From the NCBI RefSeq assembly GCF_011305995.1, contig NZ_CP049910.1, positions 2,356,001 through 2,420,000 of the forward strand: a stretch of DNA of 64,000 bases, given 5' to 3'. Below, piece by piece: positions 35,013 to 44,675 of the stretch. The notes under the pieces were generated by a model, which did no database searches, was not told the DNA's origin, and worked only from the letters and a program-made list of their open reading frames with translations. The translations under genes were made by a program, and so were the position numbers. Positions within the stretch are counted from its first letter, which is position 1; each line of letters starts with the position of its first letter. This DNA is from Diaphorobacter sp. HDW4A. GTDB lineage: Bacteria; Pseudomonadota; Gammaproteobacteria; Burkholderiales; Burkholderiaceae_C.

Positions 35013-35519
35013 ATGGCAACCAGAAAGAACGAAACGCCGGAGCATTTGCGACTGGCCGACATGTCGTCGCGCGAGGGCGCTGCTGCACCGATCACGGACC
35101 GCGTGAACGTGGAGCCCGCGATTCTCAACGGCATGACGGCGAGCGAGGCGAAGCTGATCGGCCTCGCCGCGTTCGTGCTCAGTCTTTTGCTGGCCAGTCT
35201 TCTGGTTGCCGCCACGGGCTTCTTGCAATGCTTGCTCGTCACGCTGTTCCTGCCGCTGGTCATCCTGTGGTTCGCCTCGAAGTATCTCGCAAAGATCAAG
35301 CGCAACCGGCCAGATGGCTACTACGGACAGGCGATGCATCTGTGGATGTCGCGGCGTGGACTCACCAGCTGTCGCTACCTACAGCACGACGGCTACTGGA
35401 GCCTCGGGCGCACCCTGCCCTTTGGCCTCACAAGCCCGTTCAAGGTGACGTCCAACGAGCCGCCACTCAGCTCCCCTCTTTCCCACTCCCCATCAAATCT
35501 CACGGCGGATCCCTCATGA
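35013..35519 (+). CDS. ICE membrane protein, TIGR03750 family (DUF3487)
   Basis: 168 residues with AAGGAG before the start. The N-terminal 45 residues are hydrophilic, followed by two closely spaced membrane helices (about 48-90; GLAAFVLSLLLASLLVAATG), then RPDGYYGQAMHLWMSRRG. The segment and its position resemble TraL/VirB3-like proteins. The last 20 residues are Ser/Pro-rich. Its TGA overlaps the next start (ATGA at 35516). Confidence 0.78.
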   Translation: MATRKNETPEHLRLADMSSREGAAAPITDRVNVEPAILNGMTASEAKLIGLAAFVLSLLLASLLVAATGFLQCLLVTLFLPLVILWFASKYLAKIKRNRPDGYYGQAMHLWMSRRGLTSCRYLQHDGYWSLGRTLPFGLTSPFKVTSNEPPLSSPLSHSPSNLTADPS

Positions 35520-36292
35520 GCAAGGTCTATCTGGACGCCCTCGCGACCGCGCGGTCGGCCAATGAGTCGATGCGCACGGCCATGGCCATCATTGCCGTGA
35601 TCGGCATCGGCGGCATCTTCGTGGCGGCGCGCACGCCCAAACACATCGAGGTGCATCTGGCGCCGCACATTCAGGGCGGGGACGTGATATCCGCCGTGGA
35701 CGGCGAATCGGACGTGCCCCCCGTGAACGTGTACGGCTTTGCCTACTACATCTGGCAGCAGCTCAACCGCTGGCAGGCCGATGGAGCCGCCGACTACGGC
35801 AAGCAGATTTATCTCTACCAGTCGTACATCACCTCGTCGTGCCGCTCCCAGCTGGAAAACGACCTGCAAGTGCGCAGCGGCGGCGGCGAGCTGCGCGGGC
35901 GCACCCGCATCATGAGCGAGATCCCCGCGTTTGGATACGCACCGAATCGCGTGATCGCTGAGGGCACGAGCGCCTGGACGGTGCTGCTGGACATGCAGAT
36001 CCAGGAGGCCTACAAGGGCCAGCCGGTGAAGGACGTGTTCATCCGCTATCCCATCCGCGTGGTGCGCTACGACGTGGACCGCGAGCGCAATCCGTGGCGA
36101 CTGGCGATTGACTGCTACGGCGGCAACCGGCCAGGGCGCCTTGCGGCGGCTGAGGTGACTGCCGTGCAAAAGGGCCAACAAAAGCCAAGCCTGCCCGCAT
36201 CGGTGGTGCCCGCGACGCTGCCCGGGGCGGCTGCGCAGGCGCCGGTGACAGCGGCTAGTGCAACCCAATCCACAGCGAGTACTCCGCAATGA
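35516..36292 (+). CDS. VirB8/TraE-like ICE protein, PFL_4703 family (DUF2895)
   Basis: 258 residues: an N-terminal membrane helix (about 20-40; TAMAIIAVIGIGGIFVAAR) and a periplasmic domain (about 45-215) with NVYGFAYYIWQQLNRWQ and SYITSSCRSQLENDL. The layout equals VirB8/TraE, the inner-membrane scaffold of type IV secretion. The C-terminus is a low-complexity Ala/Thr/Ser tail. Its stop overlaps the next gene's start (ATGA at 36289). Confidence 0.82.
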   Translation: MSKVYLDALATARSANESMRTAMAIIAVIGIGGIFVAARTPKHIEVHLAPHIQGGDVISAVDGESDVPPVNVYGFAYYIWQQLNRWQADGAADYGKQIYLYQSYITSSCRSQLENDLQVRSGGGELRGRTRIMSEIPAFGYAPNRVIAEGTSAWTVLLDMQIQEAYKGQPVKDVFIRYPIRVVRYDVDRERNPWRLAIDCYGGNRPGRLAAAEVTAVQKGQQKPSLPASVVPATLPGAAAQAPVTAASATQSTASTPQ

Positions 36293-37323
36293 TCAAACGA
36301 TATGGTCTCATTCCGGCTCTGGCCTGCGCTTTGTTAGTGACTGCACCCGCTGCGTGGGCCCAGCAGGTTCAAGACCTTGGGCCCAGCATCGCGAGCGTGC
36401 CCGCAGATCTGATTCCTGCCAACGCTGCAGCAGACAACGGCACCGCATCCACATCTGAATCGGATGGTGCAGCCGCGCAATCATCTGCTGCCACTGTTCA
36501 GCCCAGCCGTGTGGATCAAGCGATCTCGGGTGCGAAGAGCATCCGCAAACCCGCGCAAAGCAAGGAACTCACGGGTCACGGAACGGAGCGCGCCGTGTTC
36601 GAGCGTGCGCCAGTGCGGGTGCCGCTGCCGGTGGGTGCAGAGCGTCTGATCGCCCTGCCCGCGCCCGCCGCGCTGCATGTGCCGTCGGACATGGACAAGG
36701 TGGTGCGCATTGAAATCATCGACCGCACGATCTACGCCACGGCCAAGATCGCGTTCACGCCGCTTCGCGTGATTGCGGAGCTGATCGACACGGGCCAGCA
36801 GATTCCGCTCGATCTCGTGGCCGATGCCAGCACGGCGAGCGCGCGATCCGAGCTGGAGGTCTTCGTCACCGAGGCCTCTCCGCGTTCCGGGCCCGCCACT
36901 CAAGCAGCTGCGCAAGCTGCAGCACAAGCATCGCCGGATGCACAAATGCCCGAGGTTGCGTCTCCCGACATGGTGCAGCTCACGCGCTATGCGGCGCGCC
37001 AGCTCTATGCCCCCAAGCGCCTGGCCACTCCAACGAGTGGCATCCAGCAAGTTGACGTGGCGAATCAGTCGCTGACCGACCTGTTCCGTGGCGCGAACGT
37101 TCTGTCGACTCCGGTGGGCCAATGGCGCGCGGGCCCGTTGTATGTGACGGCGGTGCTCGTCAAAAACCGTGCGCGCACGCCTCTGGAGATCCCGCTCGAG
37201 CAAGTGCGCGGCTCGTTTGTGGCGGCGACCGCGCAGCACGGGCGCATTGGCGCGGCGGACTCCGAGACGGATACCACGGCGGTCTATCTGGTGTGCGAAC
37301 GCCGGTTTGAGGCGTGCCGCTGA
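36289..37323 (+). CDS. VirB9/TraK-like ICE protein, PFL_4704 family (DUF3438)
   Basis: 344 residues with a signal peptide (about 1-25, ending AAWAQQ). After a low-complexity spacer it has a beta-rich domain (VRIEIIDRTIYATAKIAF, VYLVCERRFEACR at the end). By order and architecture it corresponds to the VirB9/TraK outer-membrane core subunit. An Ala/Gln-rich insertion is seen near residues 200-225. Confidence 0.8.
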   Translation: MIKRYGLIPALACALLVTAPAAWAQQVQDLGPSIASVPADLIPANAAADNGTASTSESDGAAAQSSAATVQPSRVDQAISGAKSIRKPAQSKELTGHGTERAVFERAPVRVPLPVGAERLIALPAPAALHVPSDMDKVVRIEIIDRTIYATAKIAFTPLRVIAELIDTGQQIPLDLVADASTASARSELEVFVTEASPRSGPATQAAAQAAAQASPDAQMPEVASPDMVQLTRYAARQLYAPKRLATPTSGIQQVDVANQSLTDLFRGANVLSTPVGQWRAGPLYVTAVLVKNRARTPLEIPLEQVRGSFVAATAQHGRIGAADSETDTTAVYLVCERRFEACR

Positions 37324-37375
37324 AGCGCTGCATGTCTGTCCGTGATTGAACAAAACAAAGGGAGGAAAAAAGAAC

Positions 37376-37663
37376 ATGACCCATCTACTGTTTGGGGAGG
37401 CCGGACGTAACTGTTCGGCATGTGCAGTCTGTGCCAGAGCGCTGGGCCAACACGCGGATCCGATGTCACTCGACTGCGGCGGCATTTGCTGGGGATGCCA
37501 GGGCGAAATAGGTGCGGCTGCGGGCGATCCGGTCGATCTGGCGCAGGTGCGCGTGGAGGCTGCGCAAGGCTTGCGGCCTGATTGGTGCGAGAAGGTGCCG
37601 AAGGTGTCGAATGCGCGTACTCGCAGATCCTTGCTCGTCGATCACGCTCCATCGGAAGCCTGA
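37376..37663 (+). CDS. Small cysteine-rich protein inside the transfer operon
   Basis: 95-residue protein from the ATG at 37376, preceded by a strong GGGAGG site 10 bp upstream. It has two cysteine clusters, CSACAVC (residues 13-19) and CGGICWGC (34-41), plus one later Cys, suggesting zinc binding or disulfides. It has no signal peptide. It ends 2 bp before the VirB10-like gene. I do not recognise a family, and I do not recall it in the standard PFGI-1 order, where the VirB9- and VirB10-like genes are normally adjacent. Confidence 0.6.
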   Translation: MTHLLFGEAGRNCSACAVCARALGQHADPMSLDCGGICWGCQGEIGAAAGDPVDLAQVRVEAAQGLRPDWCEKVPKVSNARTRRSLLVDHAPSEA

Positions 37664-37665
37664 GC

Positions 37666-39312
37666 ATGGCCACCATCAGCAGCAACAAGTTCATCCCGGT
37701 GCTCGGTGTGCTCACCGTGGCCATCGTGGGCGCGGTGATCTATATGCAGTTCTCGGGCGGCAAGCAGTCCGAGGGCAAACCGCTCACCGCCATACCCGCG
37801 CCCACGCCAGCGGCGCAGTTGCCTGCCGCTTCCGGCGCCGATAACGACAACCCCAACGAGACGCTGCGCACGGTCGTCGTGAGCAATGAGACGCTTCGCA
37901 AGGACGTGGCCCGCATCGTGGAGGCCAACGACCGGCTCATCGAAGAGAACCGCCGTCTTCGCGGTGGCAAGGCCGATTCTGCAGAAACTGCGCCTGTGTC
38001 GAACTCCACGGGCAAGGCTGGTACCACGCTGGACGGCGTGTCCGCACAGACCATCGACCCCGCAGGTGACAGCGCTGCGCCATCCGGTGCCAGCAACAAG
38101 CCGGCCGGCAACAGCTCGTTCGACAAGGCCGTGCGCAGCTCCACCGATGCCGTGGACACGTTTGCGAAGGCGTTTCATTTTGATGGCGGGCGCACCGTGC
38201 GGGCACCGACAGAAACGGAGCTGGCCAACGTGCGCGCGACGAGTGCGCCGCCGCCGAAGTCCAGCGTTGGTGCGGGCTCTGCGGGCCAGCTCGGGGAGTT
38301 CTCGACCGAAGATTCCCGAGCTGGTGAAGGCCACGTCACGCTGGCCCCGATGGGCTACAGCGCGATCACCGAATCCCTGCCCAACGCGAAGTCCAAGAGT
38401 CCTGCGATGACGCGCTACGTGCGTACCAGCGGCGCGGACGCCTACAACAATGCCATGGGCGGGACGGCGTCCGCCGCACTTGCATCGCAGGCCGCGACCC
38501 AGGCAGTGGCCACCAATGCCAATGCCAATGCCAAGGCGACGCTGCCCGTTCCCTTCTTCACCGTGCCGGAGAACGCCACGCTGGTCGGAGTGACCTCGAT
38601 GACCAGCATCATCGGCCGCGTGCCCATCGACGGACGGGTCACCGATCCGATGCAGTTCAAGGCCATCGTGGGCCGGGACAACCTCGCGGCCAATGGTTTT
38701 GAGCTGCCTGCCGATCTGGAAGGAATGATCGTCACCGGCATCGCCGTGGGCGACATGGCGCTGTCGTGCTCCGAGGGCAAGGTGCGCTCGATCACGTTCG
38801 TGTTCAACGACGGGACGGTGCGCACCACCAGTGCCCGCAGCCGCAATGGATCATCGGGCGGATCGAGCGGCGCGGCTCAGGATCTGGGCTTTATCTCGGA
38901 CGAGCATGGTAACCCCTGCATCCCGGGAAAGTTCGTCACGAACGCTCCATCCTATCTCGCCGATCTCGCGATGCTCAAGGGCCTCGATGTGGCGGCGCAG
39001 TCCTATGCGGAGGCGCAGCGCACGATCAGCAGCAACCTGCAGTCGGGCAACACCACCAGCCGCGTGACCGGGAACATGGGCGGCTACGCCATGGCGCAGG
39101 CGGCCTCCGGTGCGACCGACGAGGTCGTGCGCTGGATGATGTCCCGCCTCAAGAGCTCGTTCGATGCCGTGATCACGCCGTCGGGCCGCCAGCTCGTGGT
39201 GCACATCGACCAGGAGCTGCAGATCGACAAGCTGCCCACCGCCAGAAAACTCCAGTACCGCCAGCAAGGCGGCGCACAGACCGCACGAGGAGAACACCAT
39301 GGACTTGAATAA
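37666..39312 (+). CDS. VirB10/TraB-like ICE protein, PFL_4705 family (TIGR03752)
   Basis: 548 residues: an N-terminal membrane helix (about 9-27; FIPVLGVLTVAIVGAVIYM), a Pro/Ala linker, a coiled coil (about 70-100; LRKDVARIVEANDRLIEENR), and a C-terminal beta-barrel domain with PFFTVPENATLVGVTSMTS and KAIVGRDNLAANGFELP. This is the TraB/VirB10 energy-transducing core subunit. The start at 37666 was chosen over an in-frame ATG at 37582 that lies inside the cysteine-rich gene. Confidence 0.85.
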   Translation: MATISSNKFIPVLGVLTVAIVGAVIYMQFSGGKQSEGKPLTAIPAPTPAAQLPAASGADNDNPNETLRTVVVSNETLRKDVARIVEANDRLIEENRRLRGGKADSAETAPVSNSTGKAGTTLDGVSAQTIDPAGDSAAPSGASNKPAGNSSFDKAVRSSTDAVDTFAKAFHFDGGRTVRAPTETELANVRATSAPPPKSSVGAGSAGQLGEFSTEDSRAGEGHVTLAPMGYSAITESLPNAKSKSPAMTRYVRTSGADAYNNAMGGTASAALASQAATQAVATNANANAKATLPVPFFTVPENATLVGVTSMTSIIGRVPIDGRVTDPMQFKAIVGRDNLAANGFELPADLEGMIVTGIAVGDMALSCSEGKVRSITFVFNDGTVRTTSARSRNGSSGGSSGAAQDLGFISDEHGNPCIPGKFVTNAPSYLADLAMLKGLDVAAQSYAEAQRTISSNLQSGNTTSRVTGNMGGYAMAQAASGATDEVVRWMMSRLKSSFDAVITPSGRQLVVHIDQELQIDKLPTARKLQYRQQGGAQTARGEHHGLE

Positions 39313-39838
39313 GCGCACTGCCGCCAGTTTGAATGCCGCCTTCTGGCTGATGCTGACCGCGATCACCTCGGCCTGCACCGTGATGACCGACCGGGAGTCC
39401 CCGATCAATGCCGCCACGCGCGGCTCGCCCTCGGTGCTCGACGTGTACCGGGGCACGGATGGCCCAGCGAGTCCGGAGCGCAAATCAGCACGGGAGCGCA
39501 TGCGCGAGAGTACCAGCGTCCGTCCGGTGAAGCCCGGAGACGAGCAGACCCAGAAGTATTGGTCTGCCCTCGATCCCATGAACCAGCGCTTTGCCCGCAT
39601 CCCCAACCCGGATCTGGTGATGGTGGTGTATCCGCATCTGGCCAAGGGCCAGTACCCGGTGCCGGGCTATGTGACGGTGTTCCCGATGTACGAGCAGACG
39701 CAATACGCGCTGCCCGGCGAGGTCAGCACGGATTTGCTGGCCTGGCGCAGTGAGTATGTGGAGAGCCAGACCCGGGCAACAGAGAAGCCTCGCACCACCC
39801 GCAGCAGCAATGCAGCAGGAGGTTCAGATGCTCGATAA
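39299..39838 (+). CDS. ICE conjugative transfer lipoprotein (TIGR03751 family)
   Basis: 179-residue lipoprotein with AGGAG just before the start. The signal helix ends in a lipobox, ITSAC (residues about 22-26), followed by VMTDRESPINAATRG. The conserved C-terminal part (FARIPNPDLVMVVYPHLAKG, VPGYVTVFPMYEQ) identifies the family. It is a probable VirB7/TraV analogue anchoring the outer-membrane core complex. It overlaps the VirB10-like gene end by 14 bp. Confidence 0.84.
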   Translation: MDLNKRTAASLNAAFWLMLTAITSACTVMTDRESPINAATRGSPSVLDVYRGTDGPASPERKSARERMRESTSVRPVKPGDEQTQKYWSALDPMNQRFARIPNPDLVMVVYPHLAKGQYPVPGYVTVFPMYEQTQYALPGEVSTDLLAWRSEYVESQTRATEKPRTTRSSNAAGGSDAR

Positions 39839-42779
39839 GCTCACTTCGGCACTGGGATTCAGGTCTGCGGATACCGTGAATCCGGACTCCGTTACCGCCA
39901 CCATTAACGCCACCATTAACGCCACTCCTCAACCCCTTAGATCTCCTCAAACCGTCGCCGATCGCCGTCGCATGGCGCTGCGTCCGCCCTCGTTCACCGA
40001 CATGCTGCCCTACATCAGCTATGCGCCGCAGGAGCGGGTGTTTGCGCTCAAGGACGGCGATTCGCTCGGAGCCATGTTCGAGCTGACGCCGATCCCGACC
40101 GAGGCGCAGCCGCTCGACATCCTCGAGGAGCACACCCGCAAGATCCAGGAGTGCCTGCAGGCGATTCCCTCTTCCGACGCGTCGCCGTGGATCCTGCAAT
40201 TCTTCGTGAACGATGACCGCAATCTCGATCACCTGAACGAGGTGTTCCGCGACTACATCCTGGAGCAGCACAAGGAGGATGCGGGCAAGGGGGAAGCGAT
40301 CCTGCATTCACCGTACACGCAGGCGGTGCTGGGTGAAGTGCGATCGCACCTTGCCAATGTCTCCCAGCCGGATGGCTTGTTTGTGGACACTCAGGTCACA
40401 GGCCAGATCTGGCGTGGGCAGATACGGCGGGTGCGCTGCTGTATCTACAAGCGGTTTGCCCACACAGCAGAAGACCCGCAGACACCGCTGCAGCATCTCG
40501 AATCGGTGGCGGACACGCTGTGCGCGACGCTCAATGAAGCAGGCGTGCGCGTGGTGCGCTCCACCGGCAAGGATCTGTATGAATGGCTGCTGCCGTTCTT
40601 CAACCGCGCAGTGCCTTGGGCACCGGACACCACCCAGCTGCTCAAACAACTGCCCTACCCCGGCGACACTTCCACGTCTTCTTCCACTTCAAGCTCCACC
40701 GCTGCCCAAGACGATGTCCCGATCTTTGGTTGGGACCTCTCGGAGCTCCTGAGCATCAACGAGCCGCGCTCGGATGTGGAGCGCGGGTTCTTTGCGTTTG
40801 ACGGTGTGCCGGTCAAAGCGCTCACGTTGCAGAACCTGCGCAAGCAGCCGCAGATGGGGCACTTCACGGCCGAGCTGGAGAATGGCTCGGAGCGGTTCGC
40901 GCGCTTTGACCGCCTGCCGCCGGGCTCGATGCTGTCGGTGGCCGTCACCATCCAGCCGCAGCACGAGGTCGAGTTCCGGATAGAAAAAATCCGTGACGCC
41001 TCGCGCGCCAAGACTGCCGCCGCGATGGAAACGTACAAGGAATGCACCAACGTGCTGCACGAGATCGTGCGCGGCAATCACCTGTATCCGATGCTGGTGA
41101 CGCTGTATGCGACGGCGGCATCGGTCGACGAGCTGGACAGCCATGTGAATGCCATCAACGCCCTGCTGATCCCGAGCGGCCTCAAGTTCGTGCATCCCCA
41201 GCATGATCTGGTCTCGCTCGACTCGTTCATGCGGGCGCTGCCGTTCAACTTCGACCCGGCGTTCGACAACAAGGCGCTGCGCCGCTCGCGTCTGACCTTT
41301 GCCTCGCAGATCGCACGCATTCTGCCGCTGTTCGGACGCGCACGCGGCACGCCGCATCCGGGCATGTGGTTCTGGAACCGGGGCGGCGAGCCGCTGTTCA
41401 TTGATCCGCTCAACAAACGCGACCGCAAGAAGAACGCGCACATGCTGGTGCTTGGCCCCACGGGCGCGGGCAAGTCGGCCACGCTCAACTACCTCTCGAT
41501 GATGATCATGGCCATCCACCGGCCACGCCTCGTGATCGTGGACGCGGGCAAGTCCTTTGGCCTGCTGGTGGACTACTTCCGGCACATGGGCCTGTCCACG
41601 TACCAGGTGGAACTCACCAACAACGCGGACGTGTCGCTGCCGCCCTTCGTGCATGGCTACCGGCTGCTGGAAGATCAGGAGGTGATGAACAGCTTTGTGG
41701 CCGCCGAGCAGCAGGCGCGCAGCAATGCGGGACTTCCGGACGATGACCTGATGAATGCGCTGCTGCGCGAGTCGCATTCTGGAGGTGACGATCCAGCCAC
41801 TGTGTCAGGTGTCGATGATGACGATGACCCCTCCGACATGGACAAGCGCGACCTGCTCGGCGAAATGATGGTCGCCGCAATCATGATGATCACGGGTGGC
41901 GAGAAAGAGGAAGTGGCCCGGATGAGCCGGGCCGACCGCTACCTCGTCAGCCGCGCCATCATCCGCGCGGGCATCCAGTGCAAGAAGGATGGCGCGGTGC
42001 ATCCGCTCACGCAGGATGTGGCCTTGCAGCTCATGCACATGCACCAGGATGAGACGCTCTCTGCAGCCCGCCAGGCGCGGGCCGAGGAGATGGGGCAGTC
42101 GATGATGACCTTCACCCAAGCGCTGCGCGGCAAGCTCTTCAACCGCCCGGGGCAGGACTGGCCGGACGTGGACGTGACGCTGGTCGAGATGGGCACGCTC
42201 ACGCAGGACGGCTACACCGACGCACTGGCCGTGGCCTACACGAGTCTGGTGGACTCGGTGCAATCACGGGCCGAGGCCAAGCAGCACGAAGGGCGGCCGC
42301 TCGTCTTCCTCACCGACGAGGGCCACCTGATCACCACGAACGATTTGCTCGGCCCCAAGATCGCCAAGGGCACGAAGATGTGGCGCAAGCTCAATACCTG
42401 GTTCTGGCTCGCCACCCAGAACCTCAAGGACTTCCCCGACAGCATGGAACGCGTGCTCTCGATGTGCGAGTTCTGGATGCTGCTCACGATGGACAAGGCC
42501 GAGATCACGGAGGTGGTGCGGTTCCGGTCGCTCAGCGACGAGCAGCGCGCGATGATGGAGTCGGCGCGCAAGGAGCCGCCCAAGTACACCGAGGGCGTAC
42601 TGCTGTCCGCCATCGGCCAGATGCTGTTCCGCAACGTCCCGCCAGCGCTTCCCATCGCCCTCGCCATGACCGAGGGCCATGAGAAAGCCCAGCGCCGCCG
42701 CCTGATGGAAAAACACGCCATCAACGAAATGCAGGCCGCCCAGATGATCGCCCAGGAGCTGGCAAGGAGCCGGTCATGA
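39828..42779 (+). CDS. traC: Conjugative transfer ATPase TraC/VirB4-like, PFL_4706 family
   Basis: 983 residues from the ATG at 39828, preceded by CAGGAGG; an upstream frame to 39750 is rejected. It has an N-terminal TraC-type domain, then the ATPase core: Walker A LGPTGAGKSATL near residue 543 and Walker B PLVFLTDEGHLI near 823, followed by WFWLATQNLKDFP. The middle of the ATPase core has an acidic insertion (about 640-680, DDDDPSDMDKRD). It powers pilus assembly and secretion at the inner membrane. The stop overlaps the next start by 4 bp. Confidence 0.93.
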   Translation: MLDKLTSALGFRSADTVNPDSVTATINATINATPQPLRSPQTVADRRRMALRPPSFTDMLPYISYAPQERVFALKDGDSLGAMFELTPIPTEAQPLDILEEHTRKIQECLQAIPSSDASPWILQFFVNDDRNLDHLNEVFRDYILEQHKEDAGKGEAILHSPYTQAVLGEVRSHLANVSQPDGLFVDTQVTGQIWRGQIRRVRCCIYKRFAHTAEDPQTPLQHLESVADTLCATLNEAGVRVVRSTGKDLYEWLLPFFNRAVPWAPDTTQLLKQLPYPGDTSTSSSTSSSTAAQDDVPIFGWDLSELLSINEPRSDVERGFFAFDGVPVKALTLQNLRKQPQMGHFTAELENGSERFARFDRLPPGSMLSVAVTIQPQHEVEFRIEKIRDASRAKTAAAMETYKECTNVLHEIVRGNHLYPMLVTLYATAASVDELDSHVNAINALLIPSGLKFVHPQHDLVSLDSFMRALPFNFDPAFDNKALRRSRLTFASQIARILPLFGRARGTPHPGMWFWNRGGEPLFIDPLNKRDRKKNAHMLVLGPTGAGKSATLNYLSMMIMAIHRPRLVIVDAGKSFGLLVDYFRHMGLSTYQVELTNNADVSLPPFVHGYRLLEDQEVMNSFVAAEQQARSNAGLPDDDLMNALLRESHSGGDDPATVSGVDDDDDPSDMDKRDLLGEMMVAAIMMITGGEKEEVARMSRADRYLVSRAIIRAGIQCKKDGAVHPLTQDVALQLMHMHQDETLSAARQARAEEMGQSMMTFTQALRGKLFNRPGQDWPDVDVTLVEMGTLTQDGYTDALAVAYTSLVDSVQSRAEAKQHEGRPLVFLTDEGHLITTNDLLGPKIAKGTKMWRKLNTWFWLATQNLKDFPDSMERVLSMCEFWMLLTMDKAEITEVVRFRSLSDEQRAMMESARKEPPKYTEGVLLSAIGQMLFRNVPPALPIALAMTEGHEKAQRRRLMEKHAINEMQAAQMIAQELARSRS

Positions 42780-43246
42780 GGATCCATCAACACCGCCGCT
42801 TCGTATTCGTGGCACTGGCTCTGGCACTTGCCTTGCCAGCAGGTGCGCAGACCCCACAGAATCTGCATGCAGGCGTCACCAGGGTGGAAGTCTTCGCCAA
42901 CATGGCGATGTCCGTCACGCCTGCATCGGCTCCGGACTACCGCCATCCCTACCAGCTTTCGATCTACCGGCTCGATGCGATGAACCAGATCCGCGACATC
43001 GCGAGCGCCGGGATGCCGCGCGACGAAGCCGGCGCGCGCCGCTGGCTTGCTGCGAACGAGGCACGCATCCGCCGCCAGGTGCAGCCCATGGTGGCGAGCG
43101 CCGTCAACGGCATTCTGCTCGCGCGCCGCTACCGCATCGACCGGCTCCCCGCCGTGGTCGTGAACCAGCGCTATGTGGTCTACGGACATACCGATGTGGA
43201 TCAGGCATTGGCTGCGCTTCGCATGTCTCGCCAACCGGGTCGATAG
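42776..43246 (+). CDS. ICE protein, PFL_4709 family (DUF1525, TIGR03757)
   Basis: 156 residues with a signal peptide (about 1-24, ending PAGAQT). It has the thioredoxin-like DUF1525 pattern: RVEVFANMAMSV, the YQLSIYRLDAMNQI block, and a C-terminal LPAVVVNQRYVVYG that resembles TrbC/TraW-type periplasmic proteins. No CxxC pair is present, so it is not an oxidoreductase. It is coupled to traC by ATGA. Confidence 0.83.
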   Translation: MRIHQHRRFVFVALALALALPAGAQTPQNLHAGVTRVEVFANMAMSVTPASAPDYRHPYQLSIYRLDAMNQIRDIASAGMPRDEAGARRWLAANEARIRRQVQPMVASAVNGILLARRYRIDRLPAVVVNQRYVVYGHTDVDQALAALRMSRQPGR

Positions 43247-43261
43247 AAGGCAGGAACACCC

Positions 43262-44656
43262 ATGCATCGCAACACAATCATCTCAGCAGCCGCAAGCCTT
43301 CTGCTCTCCGCCCTGCCCCCTGCAGCTCAGGCAGCGGCCAACACCACGACCATCCTCACAGCCACCGTGCAGGCCTACCCGAGCTGCATCCACTACGAGC
43401 CGCGCGGGATCTGCTTCTTCCTCATCTGTAAGCCGTATTGCAGCCTGGAAACTTCCATCCGGATCCGGCACTACGTGCCCGATGTGGTGGTCAGCACCTA
43501 CCACGACTCGAAGAACCATCCTTGGACGGAAGTAGGCAAGCCGCTCGCTAAGACGTTGCAGTCGGTGGGATCTTCTTTGATCGGCGCACAGACCGATTCG
43601 TCTGGCAGCAACCACCGCGAATCGACCGAGATGGCCACGTTCAAGAGCGCCGACGCCATCGGCAATCCGGCCGGGATGATCACCCAGATGATGTCGGGCG
43701 ACATGGGCAACTTCGGGGACTCGTTCTCGTTCCCGGGCTATGAAGAGCTCATGAAGTTCCCCACGCAGGAGCTGCCGAACATCATGCAGCAATGGGGCAA
43801 TGTGCCGCAGCAGGCGGGCAACCAGCTGATGGAGTCGGCACGGGGCCTTGCCAATGCGCCCGGTGCGCTGATGTCCTCCATCTCCAACTTCCAGTCTTCG
43901 CTCTCCACCATGCCCTCCGGCATGCAGGCCGGGCGCGACACCCCTGCCTATCTCGACAACACCGGCGGCAACACGTCGAACACCGAAGCGGGCAAGACAG
44001 GCGTCGGCACGATGGATGGCTTGTTCGGTGGCTCGGAGAGCACCAGCCTCACCGGCATTCAGCAGACCGACACCTCGACGGTGGATCTGTCGTCCATGAA
44101 GGAGATCGGGGCGATGGCCGAAGCGGCGGGCGGGGGCAATGACTACTTCTGCCCCGGCGCTGCGTCCACCTTCACCCTGCACTTCCAGAGCGACATGGAC
44201 ATCCTGTATTGGCGCGGCGTAATCCCGCTGGAGATGCTGTATCCGCAGTCCTGGATCCCGGGCATGGGCGAGGTGAGCACCGATGGGCTGACGCACACCT
44301 GGGGCCCCACGTACCCGCGCACGGGCGAAGTCATCCAGTCCCACCCGGTCAAGGCCTCGGCCGTGTTTGCGAGCCGCGTGGCCAGCATCATCACCCAAGA
44401 GGCCCAGCCTCACATTTACAAGTATTTGAAGCCCGGTGGCGGCTTCAAGTACCTCGCCAAGGCCGACAAGCAGCTCTGGCAGATGCTCTACCCCAAGACC
44501 GAGACGACCTGCGTGACCTTCGGCACCAACGATGCCGTGAGCACAGGCTCGTTCGGTGACTACAAGACGGATCTGGGCGACGCCTACATGTGGAACCTCT
44601 GGAACCGGTACGACTGCTGCCGCATCAAGGGCGCATTCCTGTTCTCTGTGCCATAG
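43262..44656 (+). CDS. TraU-like ICE protein, PFL_4710 family (TIGR03756)
   Basis: 464-residue exported, cysteine-containing protein. The signal peptide ends near AQAAAN; the mature start contains paired cysteines (YPSCIHYEPRGICFFLICKP, split in two here: CIHYEPRGIC and FFLICKPYC), typical of TraU proteins that mature with disulfides. A large central low-complexity region (about 120-270) precedes a conserved C-terminal half (FHLQSDMD-like segment, RYDCCRIKGAFLF). TraU is needed for mating-pair stabilisation and DNA transfer in F-like systems. Confidence 0.82.
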   Translation: MHRNTIISAAASLLLSALPPAAQAAANTTTILTATVQAYPSCIHYEPRGICFFLICKPYCSLETSIRIRHYVPDVVVSTYHDSKNHPWTEVGKPLAKTLQSVGSSLIGAQTDSSGSNHRESTEMATFKSADAIGNPAGMITQMMSGDMGNFGDSFSFPGYEELMKFPTQELPNIMQQWGNVPQQAGNQLMESARGLANAPGALMSSISNFQSSLSTMPSGMQAGRDTPAYLDNTGGNTSNTEAGKTGVGTMDGLFGGSESTSLTGIQQTDTSTVDLSSMKEIGAMAEAAGGGNDYFCPGAASTFTLHFQSDMDILYWRGVIPLEMLYPQSWIPGMGEVSTDGLTHTWGPTYPRTGEVIQSHPVKASAVFASRVASIITQEAQPHIYKYLKPGGGFKYLAKADKQLWQMLYPKTETTCVTFGTNDAVSTGSFGDYKTDLGDAYMWNLWNRYDCCRIKGAFLFSVP

Positions 44657-44675
44657 ATCGCCTCTGGAACTCACC

